From Thiotrichales bacterium (GTDB taxonomy: Bacteria > Pseudomonadota > Gammaproteobacteria > Beggiatoales > Beggiatoaceae): 62,125 bases of DNA. Of the stretch, positions 54,644 to 62,125 are shown one piece after another. The stretch spans positions 1 through 62,125 of the forward strand of contig JADGDE010000012.1 of the NCBI GenBank assembly GCA_016745035.1, in the 5' to 3' direction. The notes under the pieces were generated by a model, which did not search any database, was not told the origin of the DNA, and saw only the letters and a program-made list of their open reading frames with translations. The position numbers and the translations under genes are program-made. The stretch's first letter is position 1. Each line of letters opens with the position of its first letter.

Positions 54644-55680
54644 AATTTTGGATAAACCTGTCGTTGATGCGTAAATTCTCGCAATTGCTCGCCTTTGTGT
54701 TTTTAACCTATGGTTCGGTGTGGGTAGGCTATTACACTGCTGAAAAACTCAGTGTTGCCCTGCCTGCGCTTAGTTGTGCCTATAATTTTGAAACCGCCGA
54801 TTATTGCGTCTTGATTCCACTGCAACACCAACTTGATCACCGCCTAGGGATGGTCATCGCCAATGGTGGCAACTTGTTGATGGGCTTATTGCCATCCTTA
54901 ATTACCCTCGGCACGTTTTTATTGTTTTTTATCGTCCTCAACAAAGCCTTTTGCGGTTGGATTTGCCCCTTGGGTTTTTTCCAAGAAGTCTTGCATATGC
55001 TGGGGCAAAAACTCGGCTTGCGCCGCCATGAATCCTTGTCTGCTGCCTTGGTGGATAAAATCCGCCCATTTAAATGGCTGATGCTCGGAGCGCTGGTGTT
55101 TGTGTTCCCACTGCTCACCGGATTAGGCTATACCAGCCATGACTTGGGCGACCCGTTTTGCAAAGTCTGTCCCAGTCGTTTGCTCAGCAGTTTGGCTGGC
55201 GGCGACAGCGCGCAATTAAATGTCGATACCTCCTCGACCTCTTTGCTGGTTTTATCCTTAATCGCTGATTTTTTATTCGGACTGATGATTGCGCTAGCCT
55301 TATTGGTACGCCAACCGTTTTGCCGTATTTGCCCGATGCTGGCTTTACATGCTGCCTTTCGTAAAATCGGTTTATTACGTTTGGTCAAACATGCCAAACC
55401 GCGCTGTGAACGTTGTGGGATTTGCGCCAAAGCTTGCCCGATGGACATCCGCGAAATCCACACCGACATGGAAAGCAAAGATGTCACCTTTGCCGATTGC
55501 ACGCTTTGCGGGCGCTGTGTCGAGTTTTGCCCCGATAAAGACGTGTTACAACTCAAATACGCGGGGGTGGCTTTCTTCTCGGCCGATCCAAAATACTTCA
55601 AACCACGCAAAAAAGCCCAAACCCAATGGGAAAAAAATACCCTGCCTGCCTTGCTGAAAAGCAAAACTGAGAAACCGTGA
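54640..55680 (+). CDS. NapH/CcoG-type membrane iron-sulfur protein
   Basis: 346 residues with about five membrane helices and two 4Fe-4S clusters. Conserved cysteine patches are CGWICPLGFFQE (typical of NapH/NosR/CcoG), FCKVCPSR and FCRICPM in loops, then the ferredoxin motifs CERCGICAKACPMDI and CTLCGRCVEFCPDKD. It likely passes electrons from the quinone pool or cytoplasm to the periplasm, perhaps to reduce a metal or disulfide during uptake. Coupled to its neighbours on both sides by overlaps. No nitrate or nitrous-oxide reductase genes are here, so the specific role is open. Confidence 0.82.
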   Translation: MKFWINLSLMRKFSQLLAFVFLTYGSVWVGYYTAEKLSVALPALSCAYNFETADYCVLIPLQHQLDHRLGMVIANGGNLLMGLLPSLITLGTFLLFFIVLNKAFCGWICPLGFFQEVLHMLGQKLGLRRHESLSAALVDKIRPFKWLMLGALVFVFPLLTGLGYTSHDLGDPFCKVCPSRLLSSLAGGDSAQLNVDTSSTSLLVLSLIADFLFGLMIALALLVRQPFCRICPMLALHAAFRKIGLLRLVKHAKPRCERCGICAKACPMDIREIHTDMESKDVTFADCTLCGRCVEFCPDKDVLQLKYAGVAFFSADPKYFKPRKKAQTQWEKNTLPALLKSKTEKP

Positions 55681-56351
55681 TGGATGCCGTTGGCGTGAGT
55701 TTTTCAGCAGTGCTGTTGCTGGGCTTGAGCTTTGGTAGCGGTCCTTGCAATATTGCCTGCTTGCCGTACCTCGGTCCTGTGCTGTTTACCCGTGGCGGCG
55801 GCGTGCGTCATGCCTGGCATACCTTGTTGCCGTTTTCCCTTGGTCGCGTCACAGGCTATAGTCTGCTCGGCACATTGGCAGGGGCATCCGGTGCAGTGCT
55901 GATGGATTGGCTGCAAGCGCCGTGGATGCGTGGGCTGTTGGGGGCAGCGACTTTATTAGTGGCACTCGCCTTATTACGCAAGCGTCGCCAAGGCAGTTGC
56001 AGTACTCGCCCGCAAGCAGAGACACAAACGATTCAACCACCGCGCAAACTCCTGCCGAGCAGCTTATTTTTAATGGGCGCAGGCATGGCGCTGACCCCTT
56101 GCGCGCCTTTAGGCATGGTCTTGCTCGCAGCGGCTGCCAGTGCCAGTGCCAGCATCGGATTCTCGCTCGGCTTTGCCTTTGGGCTTGGTGCGGTGATTAT
56201 TCCCGCGTTTATTTTTGGCTTTGCCGTAGCGCATCTTAGTCAGGAGTTAAAAAACCACTTATCCCAGTGGCGTGGTAAGCTTGAGGATTTTGGCATAGGC
56301 TTATTGGTGCTGATGGGCATTAGCACGGCATTGGGATGGATTTCTGCATGA
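55680..56351 (+). CDS. SafE/CcdA-like membrane protein
   Basis: About 223 residues, six to seven helices. Conserved Cys-Pro patches at helix starts are SFGSGPCNIACLPYLGP and MALTPCAPLGMVL, as in the DsbD/CcdA and TauE/SafE-UreH groups, where paired cysteines relay electrons across the membrane. This would fit a partner that receives electrons from the iron-sulfur protein. The start could be GTG 55677 or ATG 55680; the ATG overlaps the upstream stop (TGATG). Whether it reduces disulfides or moves a substrate is not decided. Confidence 0.7.
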   Translation: MDAVGVSFSAVLLLGLSFGSGPCNIACLPYLGPVLFTRGGGVRHAWHTLLPFSLGRVTGYSLLGTLAGASGAVLMDWLQAPWMRGLLGAATLLVALALLRKRRQGSCSTRPQAETQTIQPPRKLLPSSLFLMGAGMALTPCAPLGMVLLAAAASASASIGFSLGFAFGLGAVIIPAFIFGFAVAHLSQELKNHLSQWRGKLEDFGIGLLVLMGISTALGWISA

Positions 56352-57001
56352 ATTGGCTCGATTTATTCGACAAAGGTGGCATCATTGTCTGGGTTTTGGC
56401 GGGCTATTCCGTCTTAGGGCTGAGCATCGTTTTAGAACGCTGGCTGTATTACACTTGGCGGGGCGGTGCGCGCCGCAACTTAGAAACACGGATTCAAGCC
56501 AGCCTCAGCAGCGGTGACTTTAGCACGTGGCGCAAACGCAGTTGTGAATACGCCATTGTTTTTGCTATGTTCAACGCCGCCAAAACAGGGGTTAAAGATT
56601 TGGCGCGGGTCGGCGCACGGATTCAATCGGCAGAATTGCACCGCTTAGAGCGCGGCTTAGCAACCTTGGGTTTACTCGGTAACACTGCGCCCTTGTTGGG
56701 GCTGCTGGGGACAATCATCGGCATGATTAAAGCCTTTATGGTCATCGAACAAGCCGGCGGCAAAGTCGATGCCGCAGCGCTGGCTGGCGGTATTTGGGAA
56801 GCGATGCTGACCACGGGCGTGGGCTTGGTCATCGCCATCCCCTTATTGATATTGCTACACTTGTTAGAAAACAGCGTCGAGAGTCGCGCGCAAAATATGC
56901 AACAAGCCTTGTCTTTAGTCTTAGAACAAAATTCTCATCACAACAATACTCCCGTCACCGAGCCACAAGCCCATCATTGGCAAGGTATTGGCGATGAGTA
57001 G
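56348..57001 (+). CDS. exbB: ExbB-family proton-channel subunit (MotA/TolQ/ExbB)
   Basis: About 217 residues with three helices. WLDLFDKGGIIVWVLAGYS opens it, then LERWLYY. The conserved core GLLGNTAPLLGLLGTIIGMI and ALAGGIWEAMLTTGVGLVIA is the proton-path signature. It drives TonB together with ExbD using proton flow. The chosen ATG 56348 overlaps the upstream stop (ATGA) and begins at the usual NWLDLF; another ATG four codons earlier is less likely. No tonB gene is in the window. Confidence 0.9.
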   Translation: MNWLDLFDKGGIIVWVLAGYSVLGLSIVLERWLYYTWRGGARRNLETRIQASLSSGDFSTWRKRSCEYAIVFAMFNAAKTGVKDLARVGARIQSAELHRLERGLATLGLLGNTAPLLGLLGTIIGMIKAFMVIEQAGGKVDAAALAGGIWEAMLTTGVGLVIAIPLLILLHLLENSVESRAQNMQQALSLVLEQNSHHNNTPVTEPQAHHWQGIGDE

Positions 57002-57392
57002 ACACCGCCGCGCCAGCCTCGCGCTCAACCTCACGCCGCTGATAGACATCGTGTTTTTATTATTGGTGTTTTTCATGCTCACCGCCCATTTTGTCGATGA
57101 GCAAAGCTTAGCGATTGACCTGCCAGAATCAGAAGCCGCCAGCAGCAGCGACGCACCCAAAGAGCTGATAGATATTATTGTCGATGCCAAGGGCGTGATT
57201 CACATCAAAGAACAAGCGATGAGCCTCGCAGAGCTAGAAATCTATATTCGCACCAACCTAGCGGCTAAACCTAAAACCCCTGTGCGCCTACGCGGGGATA
57301 CTAACACCGCTTTGCAACAAGTGGTTGCCATTATGGACGTAGCGCGCAAAGCCGGGGCTGAGTCCTTGGATATACTCACTGAGCAGCCTTAA
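56994..57392 (+). CDS. exbD: ExbD-family energy-transducing protein
   Basis: About 132 residues. One N-terminal helix with the proton-carrying aspartate (LNLTPLIDIVFLLLVFFMLT) and a periplasmic domain (KTPVRLRGDTNTALQQVVAI, ARKAGAESLDILTEQ) typical of ExbD/TolR. ATG 56994 follows AAGG at eight bases; a TTG two codons earlier is less likely. It overlaps exbB by eight bases and ends the operon. Confidence 0.9.
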   Translation: MSRHRRASLALNLTPLIDIVFLLLVFFMLTAHFVDEQSLAIDLPESEAASSSDAPKELIDIIVDAKGVIHIKEQAMSLAELEIYIRTNLAAKPKTPVRLRGDTNTALQQVVAIMDVARKAGAESLDILTEQP

Positions 57393-57501
57393 AAACGATA
57401 ATCGCCATGTTTCTTTTAGGGACGTTCACGAATTAATTTATGCAACTACCCTTGCCCTCTTTTGAACGAAGAGGAATATTCTCGTTACTGCTCACGCCGA
57501 T

Positions 57502-57690
57502 AGCCCTGAAAGGGCGTAATCTATAAAGCCTAGGGCAACGCCCTAGGACAGGGAAAGCAATGATGATTAAGCCCTGAAGGGGCGACATAAAAATACGAAA
57601 GTTATATCGCCCTTTCAGGGCTGAAATATATTGACATCAATCACCTATGGCGTTGCCCTAGGCTATATAAATGTCACCCCGTTGGGGCTT
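57502..57690. repeat. palindromic repeat, left copy
   Basis: AGCCCTGAAAGGGCG, CCTAGGGCAACGCCCTAGG and AGCCCTGAAGGGGCG, then inverted TCGCCCTTTCAGGGCTG, GCGTTGCCCTAGGC and CCCCGTTGGGGCT, give several stacked hairpins with an overall inverted layout. It shares its left part with 62032-62125. It fills most of the 357-base gap after exbD (57393-57749), which holds no gene. Confidence 0.65.
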
Positions 57691-57749
57691 TTAATTTGAA
57701 AGGAGAAGCATATCAGAAAAAGTTGCTGAAGTTGTTTTGTATATTTCTC

Positions 57750-58478
57750 TTAAAACGCCCAATCCTCATATGCTAACGGGGCGCTATCTAGGCGTTTTTT
57801 TGCCTGTTGCCAAGCGGGATAAAACTGTTCCATGAGCTGCTTAAAACGTTGGTTATGATAGCGCTCATGCAAATGCACCAGCTCATGCACCAACACATAT
57901 TCCAAGCACTCCGGGGGCTTTTTTGCCAACTCTAAATTCAACCAGATACGGCGTTGCCCAATATTACAACTGCCCCATTTGGTTTTCATTTTTTTAACGC
58001 CCCAACATTTGGCTTCTTTGCCCACTACCGCTTGCCACTTCGTCAATAATTCGGGGATACGCTGTTTTAACGCCTGCCGATACCAATCATTAATTAAAGC
58101 CTCTTTTTTCGCCAGCGTTGCCCCTGGGCGGACAAATAATTGCAGCCTACCAGATTTGAGCAGCCTAACCTCTGGCTTGGCATCGCGTTCGATAAGCATA
58201 AGGCGGCAGCGCTTACCAAAAAAATAATGACATTCCCCGGAGATATATTGCCTTTCGGATTGGCGGGATTGGGCGGCAAAATCTTGCTGCTGCTTTTTTA
58301 TCCAGCCCAGCTTAGAGATAACCGCCAAACGGATGTTGTCATCGCTCATTTGTTTGGGCGCGGACACACGCACGCGCCCATCAGGCGGATAGACCGCAAG
58401 GTGCAGGTTTTTAATCGCCTTTTTAATCAGTTCTATTTCAATGCCGCTGACGCTGAGCATGGCTTTAGGTAAATGCAT
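57750..58478 (-). CDS. DUF45/YgjP-like zinc metallopeptidase
   Basis: 242 residues. The zinc-binding motif is VLVHELVHLHERYHNQRF (HExxH...H). It is preceded by WGVKKMKTKWGSCNIGQRRI, the other hallmark of the YgjP/SprT-like group. All ligands are present. Genes of this family are frequent neighbours of type I restriction genes, which is the case here (hsdR 96 bases upstream on the same strand). Its role in restriction-modification is not established. A REP-like repeat separates it from hsdR. Confidence 0.85.
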   Translation of the reverse strand: MHLPKAMLSVSGIEIELIKKAIKNLHLAVYPPDGRVRVSAPKQMSDDNIRLAVISKLGWIKKQQQDFAAQSRQSERQYISGECHYFFGKRCRLMLIERDAKPEVRLLKSGRLQLFVRPGATLAKKEALINDWYRQALKQRIPELLTKWQAVVGKEAKCWGVKKMKTKWGSCNIGQRRIWLNLELAKKPPECLEYVLVHELVHLHERYHNQRFKQLMEQFYPAWQQAKKRLDSAPLAYEDWAF

Positions 58479-58488
58479 AGCTATCCCA

Positions 58489-58543
58489 ACTCGTTCCCAA
58501 GCTCCAGCTTGGGAATGCGTATTGCGTCGCTCCAGCGGCGCGT
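58489..58543. repeat. half copy of the REPIN-like repeat
   Basis: 55 bp identical to 53777-53831, with the hairpin TTCCCAAGCTCCAGCTTGGG and the GTCGCTCCAGCGGCGCGT end. It lies in the gap between hsdR and the DUF45 gene. Confidence 0.8.
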
Positions 58544-58574
58544 AAGCTTGGCACAGTTAATAGTGTTGTTATCA

Positions 58575-61500
58575 TTAATCATATTCCCTCTGATTCTTAA
58601 TCAAGCTCATCACCTCCTGTACATCCACCTTGTATTCCCCCAACTCCTCGCGCACGGCCAGTTCGACCTCGCGGGTTTTAAAGCGATTACTTTTCCAATC
58701 ATCCTTTTTGGTGTAACGAACCGTGGTATCAAGGCGGGCAACCAAGACTTCATCCTTATCAAGGTTGTCATACAAGGCTTGTTTGCCTCGGGTATTGATA
58801 GAATCAGGATACTGGCGCGCCCCCTCTGGCTGGCTAATGCCCTCGGCGAGCTTTTTCACTGCTTGTAAATATTGCTCATAATCAATCGCCTCTTGGCGGC
58901 GCTGTTCGATTAAAGCGTCGAGCAATTCGGACATTTTCTCGTAATATTTGGGGTTAATCGGCTGCGAGTCGATAATCAACTTACGCATATTATTCTCAAT
59001 GCCCTCTGCCATTGCCTCCGGCACAGCAGCACCCCCCGCAGACGCTGGGTTTTGTTTCGCTTTTTCGACGATTAACTCAATCAGCCCCAGTTCCTCAAAG
59101 TCGATGACTTTTTGGCTGTCCTCGGCACGGATATACATATCCAGCAAACGGCGCATGGCAGGCTCGTATTGTTTCATGTCCACCTCATCGCCGGCCGCTT
59201 GTTTTATCTCATCGCGCATATGGCTAAACTGTGCGACTTCATCTTTAATCGCTTGGCTCTCTTTGGCGCTATAAGCTGCTGCTGCCATCTCATTGGCGAT
59301 ATTGGCATAAGCACGCACCAAGGCGGCAACATTTTTATATAACGACACCCGTTTGGCCTCGTTACTTTTCAAATCATCTCGTTTGGCGACATCACCACAA
59401 AAATAGCGCAGGTAATCAATCAAGGCTTTGGGCTGCAACACAGGTTCACACAGCGCTTTGGTGCTCTCGCGTGCCTCTTCCAAGTTCTCGCGGCTTTTCT
59501 CCAAGCGGTTGCTCAACAAGCCAGCGACATCGGTCTGGTCATAGTCATCAAACGCACCGCTGGTGTAATCACTGATAGAAGACTCCAAGCTGTTGAACAA
59601 GTCCTTATAGTCGATGATATAACCATAGGTCTTGTCTTCACCATCGAGACGATTAACGCGGCAAATGGCTTGAAACAGCCCATGATCCTGCATTTTTTTA
59701 TCGATATAAAGATACGTCGCCGAGGGGGCATCAAAGCCTGTTAGCAGCTTATCGACCACGATTAACAAACGCATTTGCCCAGGTTCGTGCTTGAATTGTT
59801 GCTTCACCACCTTCTCAAAGGCTTCCGCCTTTTTTATCGCCTCGGCTTTGGGCACTTCAAAATAATCCGCCAGCATTTGCTGGTAAATCTCGTATTGATG
59901 CAACTTTTCGGTCAAGCCTGCACCGCTCTCCTCACCTTTAATATCATTCGGGGAAGGCAGATAGCTGGTCACAATGGCGCATTTGCCTTTGAGTTCGGTT
60001 TTGCTAAACAATTCATAGACCTTGCAGGCTTGATAAATACTGGCACAGACCAGCATGGCATTGCCGTGACCGTCCATCAGGCGTGGGCGCAGTTTCATAT
60101 CCTTCAAAATGTCATGGACGATTATCCCCAACCGATCCTGACTAGAGAGCACCTTTTGCATCGTGCCCCACTTCTGTTTTAGTTGCACCTTAGCCATATC
60201 TGTCAGCCCTTGAGTATTGATTTCAAACCATTCATCAATCTTTTCAGGTGAACGAATATATTGATCAATATCCCGCGCCTCGTATTGCAGATCCAGCACC
60301 ACGCCATCTTTGACCGCCTCGTCAAACTTATACGTATGAATAAACGCGCCAAACACCTCGATGCTCTTTTGCTTGTCTTTTTTTAGCAATGGCGTGCCTG
60401 TAAAACCGACAAAAACCGCCGCTGGCAACAAACGCTTCATCGCCTCATGCAACTTGCCCGACTGGGTACGGTGGCACTCATCGACAAACACAAATAAATT
60501 GCCCTTGACCTCAAAATCCTTGGGCAAGGTCTTGAGCTGTTCGATATAGGCATCAGTGGCTTGGTTTGCCTCGGTATCGGCTACATCTTTGCCGCCGTGG
60601 CGACCAAATTTGTGTACCAAAGAGCACAGCAGCCAATTCTCGCTGCTGTCCAGTTCTGCAATCAAATCCGTGCCGCTTTTGGTCTTATAGATTTGCTCCT
60701 CAACGCCCTGATAAACGCCCTCGATTTGCTCATCCAATTCGGTGCGGTCGGTGATGATGAGCACCCGGGGGTTATCGACATGCTCGCGTATCCATTTTGC
60801 CAACCAGACCATGGTCAAGCTTTTGCCTGAGCCTTGTGTGTGCCAAATGATGCCGCCCTCGTTTTGTTCTATGCGTTGCTGTGCCGCCTTGACCCCAAAA
60901 TATTGGTTTTGCCGACAAGCCTTTTTTACCCCGGCATCAAAGACTAAAAAATCGTGAATAATTTCTAAAAAACGGGCTTTGCGACACAGGTTCATCAGCT
61001 CAACATCTAAACCCTCATTGCTTATATCGGTGTCGTCAACCGTGAGGTGCTTTTTACTCGATGCTTGCGCCGGATTGTAGGCGGGGTTTTCTTCCTTCCA
61101 AGTGTAATAATGTTTTTCTGGGGTCTCGATAGTGCCATAGCGTAGGCCTGAGGAATCGTTGCCCGCCATCAGCAATTGCATGGTGCTGAAAAAATCGCGG
61201 ATAAAAGTTTTCTTTTGGTTATCGATGTTTTGGCGAATGCCCTCACTAATCGGAACCGAGGCGCGCTTGAGTTCAATCACCCCCAAGGCGATGCCGTTGA
61301 CATAGAGCACCACATCGGGGCGCTTGTCGTTCTCGCCTTTGATGGCAACCTCCTCGGCTATGGCAAATTCATTGTTATCGGGGTTTGCCCAATCAATCAG
61401 CCAAACGGTTTTGCTGTGCTCGCCTTGCCCTTGGCGCACTTTCACGCCATAGCGCAGCAGGCTATAAACAGCTTTGTTGGCTGCATAGAGCTTTTTAGCA

Positions 61501-61721
61501 TCGCCCATGCTGGCGGCTTGTTTGAAATCACGCAGGGCGGGGTTGATTAAGCCCTCATCAAAACCTTGTTTGCTGAGCCAAGCGCGTAGAATTTTTTCTT
61601 CGATATTGCTGTTATTGGCGCGATCTTGCCAGTTGCCGTAATACTTATAATCCAGTTGGTTTTCAAAAAATTTTACAATTCGGTTTTGAGTTTCTCTTTC
61701 AAGTTGACCTATTGAAGCCAT
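58575..61721 (-). CDS. hsdR: type I restriction enzyme R subunit (HsdR)
   Basis: 1048 residues. The N-terminal PD-(D/E)XK nuclease is KRPDVVLYVNGIALGVIELK (about 133-152). The translocase follows with Walker A IIWHTQGSGKSLTMVWLAKW, the DEAD-like box VFVDECHRTQSGKLHEAMKR, FTGTPLL and helicase motif VI region AICRVNRLDGEDKTYGYIID. The C-terminal helical region (about 760-1048) binds the methyltransferase. It restricts unmodified DNA only as a complex with HsdM and HsdS, neither of which is in the window; as this gene is minus-strand, they may lie to the right. GGGGG precedes the ATG. Confidence 0.95.
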   Translation of the reverse strand: MASIGQLERETQNRIVKFFENQLDYKYYGNWQDRANNSNIEEKILRAWLSKQGFDEGLINPALRDFKQAASMGDAKKLYAANKAVYSLLRYGVKVRQGQGEHSKTVWLIDWANPDNNEFAIAEEVAIKGENDKRPDVVLYVNGIALGVIELKRASVPISEGIRQNIDNQKKTFIRDFFSTMQLLMAGNDSSGLRYGTIETPEKHYYTWKEENPAYNPAQASSKKHLTVDDTDISNEGLDVELMNLCRKARFLEIIHDFLVFDAGVKKACRQNQYFGVKAAQQRIEQNEGGIIWHTQGSGKSLTMVWLAKWIREHVDNPRVLIITDRTELDEQIEGVYQGVEEQIYKTKSGTDLIAELDSSENWLLCSLVHKFGRHGGKDVADTEANQATDAYIEQLKTLPKDFEVKGNLFVFVDECHRTQSGKLHEAMKRLLPAAVFVGFTGTPLLKKDKQKSIEVFGAFIHTYKFDEAVKDGVVLDLQYEARDIDQYIRSPEKIDEWFEINTQGLTDMAKVQLKQKWGTMQKVLSSQDRLGIIVHDILKDMKLRPRLMDGHGNAMLVCASIYQACKVYELFSKTELKGKCAIVTSYLPSPNDIKGEESGAGLTEKLHQYEIYQQMLADYFEVPKAEAIKKAEAFEKVVKQQFKHEPGQMRLLIVVDKLLTGFDAPSATYLYIDKKMQDHGLFQAICRVNRLDGEDKTYGYIIDYKDLFNSLESSISDYTSGAFDDYDQTDVAGLLSNRLEKSRENLEEARESTKALCEPVLQPKALIDYLRYFCGDVAKRDDLKSNEAKRVSLYKNVAALVRAYANIANEMAAAAYSAKESQAIKDEVAQFSHMRDEIKQAAGDEVDMKQYEPAMRRLLDMYIRAEDSQKVIDFEELGLIELIVEKAKQNPASAGGAAVPEAMAEGIENNMRKLIIDSQPINPKYYEKMSELLDALIEQRRQEAIDYEQYLQAVKKLAEGISQPEGARQYPDSINTRGKQALYDNLDKDEVLVARLDTTVRYTKKDDWKSNRFKTREVELAVREELGEYKVDVQEVMSLIKNQREYD

Positions 61722-61795
61722 GCTGCCCCCTCATTGTTATCAAATAAAATATTCATGGTTGTTAAATACCTTTGCCAACATTTAAAAAATGCACA

Positions 61796-61914
61796 CCGTA
61801 GGGTGGAATAGGCGCGCCACATTACCAATTTTTTACTTATTCTTTATCGCGCCGTATTCCACCGATTGCGGCACGATAAATGGTGGAATACGCTAACGCT
61901 ATTCCACCCTACGG
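61796..61914. repeat. nested palindromic element
   Basis: CCGTAGGGTGGAATA (61796-61810) is exactly inverted at 61900-61914. Inside, GTATTCCACC (61854-61863) pairs with GGTGGAATAC (61882-61891). This nested layout is typical of small dispersed elements. It lies in the 404-base gap (61722-62125), which has no gene. Confidence 0.7.
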
Positions 61915-61957
61915 CTACTTAAGCTTCCTTCATTAGCCCAGTAGATACGCTGGAAAC

Positions 61958-61993
61958 GCCGTCTTGCAGACGGCAAGCCGACAAGATGTCGGC
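61958..61993. repeat. two adjacent hairpins (REP-like)
   Basis: GCCGTCT-TGC-AGACGGC (61958-61974) and GCCGACA-AGA-TGTCGGC (61977-61993) are perfect seven-base stems, two bases apart. Confidence 0.55.
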
Positions 61994-62031
61994 GCTCCCA
62001 GCCTGTTTGTGATTATCATTAAGTTAAGAGC

Positions 62032-62125
62032 AGCCCTGAAAGGGCGGCATTTATACAGCCTAGGGCAACGCCCTAGGAACGGTAAACGAAACGGGTTTAG
62101 CCCTGTAAGGGCGAGATAAATATAG
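62032..62125. repeat. palindromic repeat, right copy (cut by window edge)
   Basis: AGCCCTGAAAGGGCGGC, CCTAGGGCAACGCCCTAGG and AGCCCTGTAAGGGCGA repeat the left part of 57502-57690. The right arm lies outside the window. Confidence 0.6.

Overview
This window reads as the chromosome of a gammaproteobacterium. It carries coq7 (ubiquinone), aat, mutY, dapB, argH, lolA, dnaE, an SMC/ScpA condensin instead of MukBEF, and an AlgZ-type kinase. Many short palindromic repeats, miniature transposon-like elements and patches of AT-rich accessory DNA would suit a filamentous sulfur oxidiser of the Thiotrichales (Beggiatoa/Thiothrix type). That placement is an inference from gene content and style, not from a marker comparison. 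I see no rRNA or tRNA gene and no CRISPR array.

Layout. 1-1.1 kb: an IS fragment next to a truncated secreted protein, then a frameshifted membrane gene. 1.1-10.4 kb: minus-strand housekeeping block (CHASE2-GGDEF-EAL protein, lolA, DUF2939, argH, glycosyltransferase, lipoamide-dehydrogenase-like flavoprotein, TolC-type channel). 10.6-12.8 kb: a repeat, then a two-gene ATPase + PD-(D/E)XK-like nuclease unit that looks like an uncharacterised defence system, sitting directly before smc. 12.8-30.3 kb: smc, a methyltransferase, aat-mutY-heme-binding protein, dapB, parA-like-trxA-scpA, twin secreted basic peptides, coq7, a metal-ligand-less dihydroorotase homologue, algZ and dnaE. 30.5-33.1 kb: AT-rich orphans, including a membrane-anchored GspG-like domain and a cyclic-nucleotide-domain/CPBP-protease fusion.

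33.3-41.6 kb: a glycolipid/glycoconjugate locus. UDP-glucose dehydrogenase and an epimerase converge on five minus-strand genes: FAD oxidoreductase, Gfo/Idh/MocA oxidoreductase, a glycosyltransferase strikingly like plant DGD1, a B12-type radical SAM enzyme, and a glycosyltransferase like plant MGD1. Having both plastid-type galactolipid synthases together in a gammaproteobacterial setting is one of the two most interesting signals.

41.6-50.9 kb: ISKra4-like transposase remnant, an AAA ATPase resembling the C-terminal part of DUF3686 proteins, a CYTH-CHAD protein, a MerR regulator plus a stand-alone copy of its C-terminal domain, and a three-gene signalling operon (REC-kinase, PhnD-like binding protein, hybrid kinase). 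51.3-57.4 kb: a TonB-dependent receptor with a periplasmic protein, NapH-type ferredoxin, SafE/CcdA-like membrane protein and ExbB/ExbD, probably one uptake system. 57.7-61.7 kb: DUF45 peptidase and type I restriction subunit HsdR, whose hsdM/hsdS partners probably lie beyond the right edge. Several repeat families are scattered throughout: a ~134-bp MITE-like element (about six copies or relics), a REPIN-like element, and palindromic repeats near the right end.
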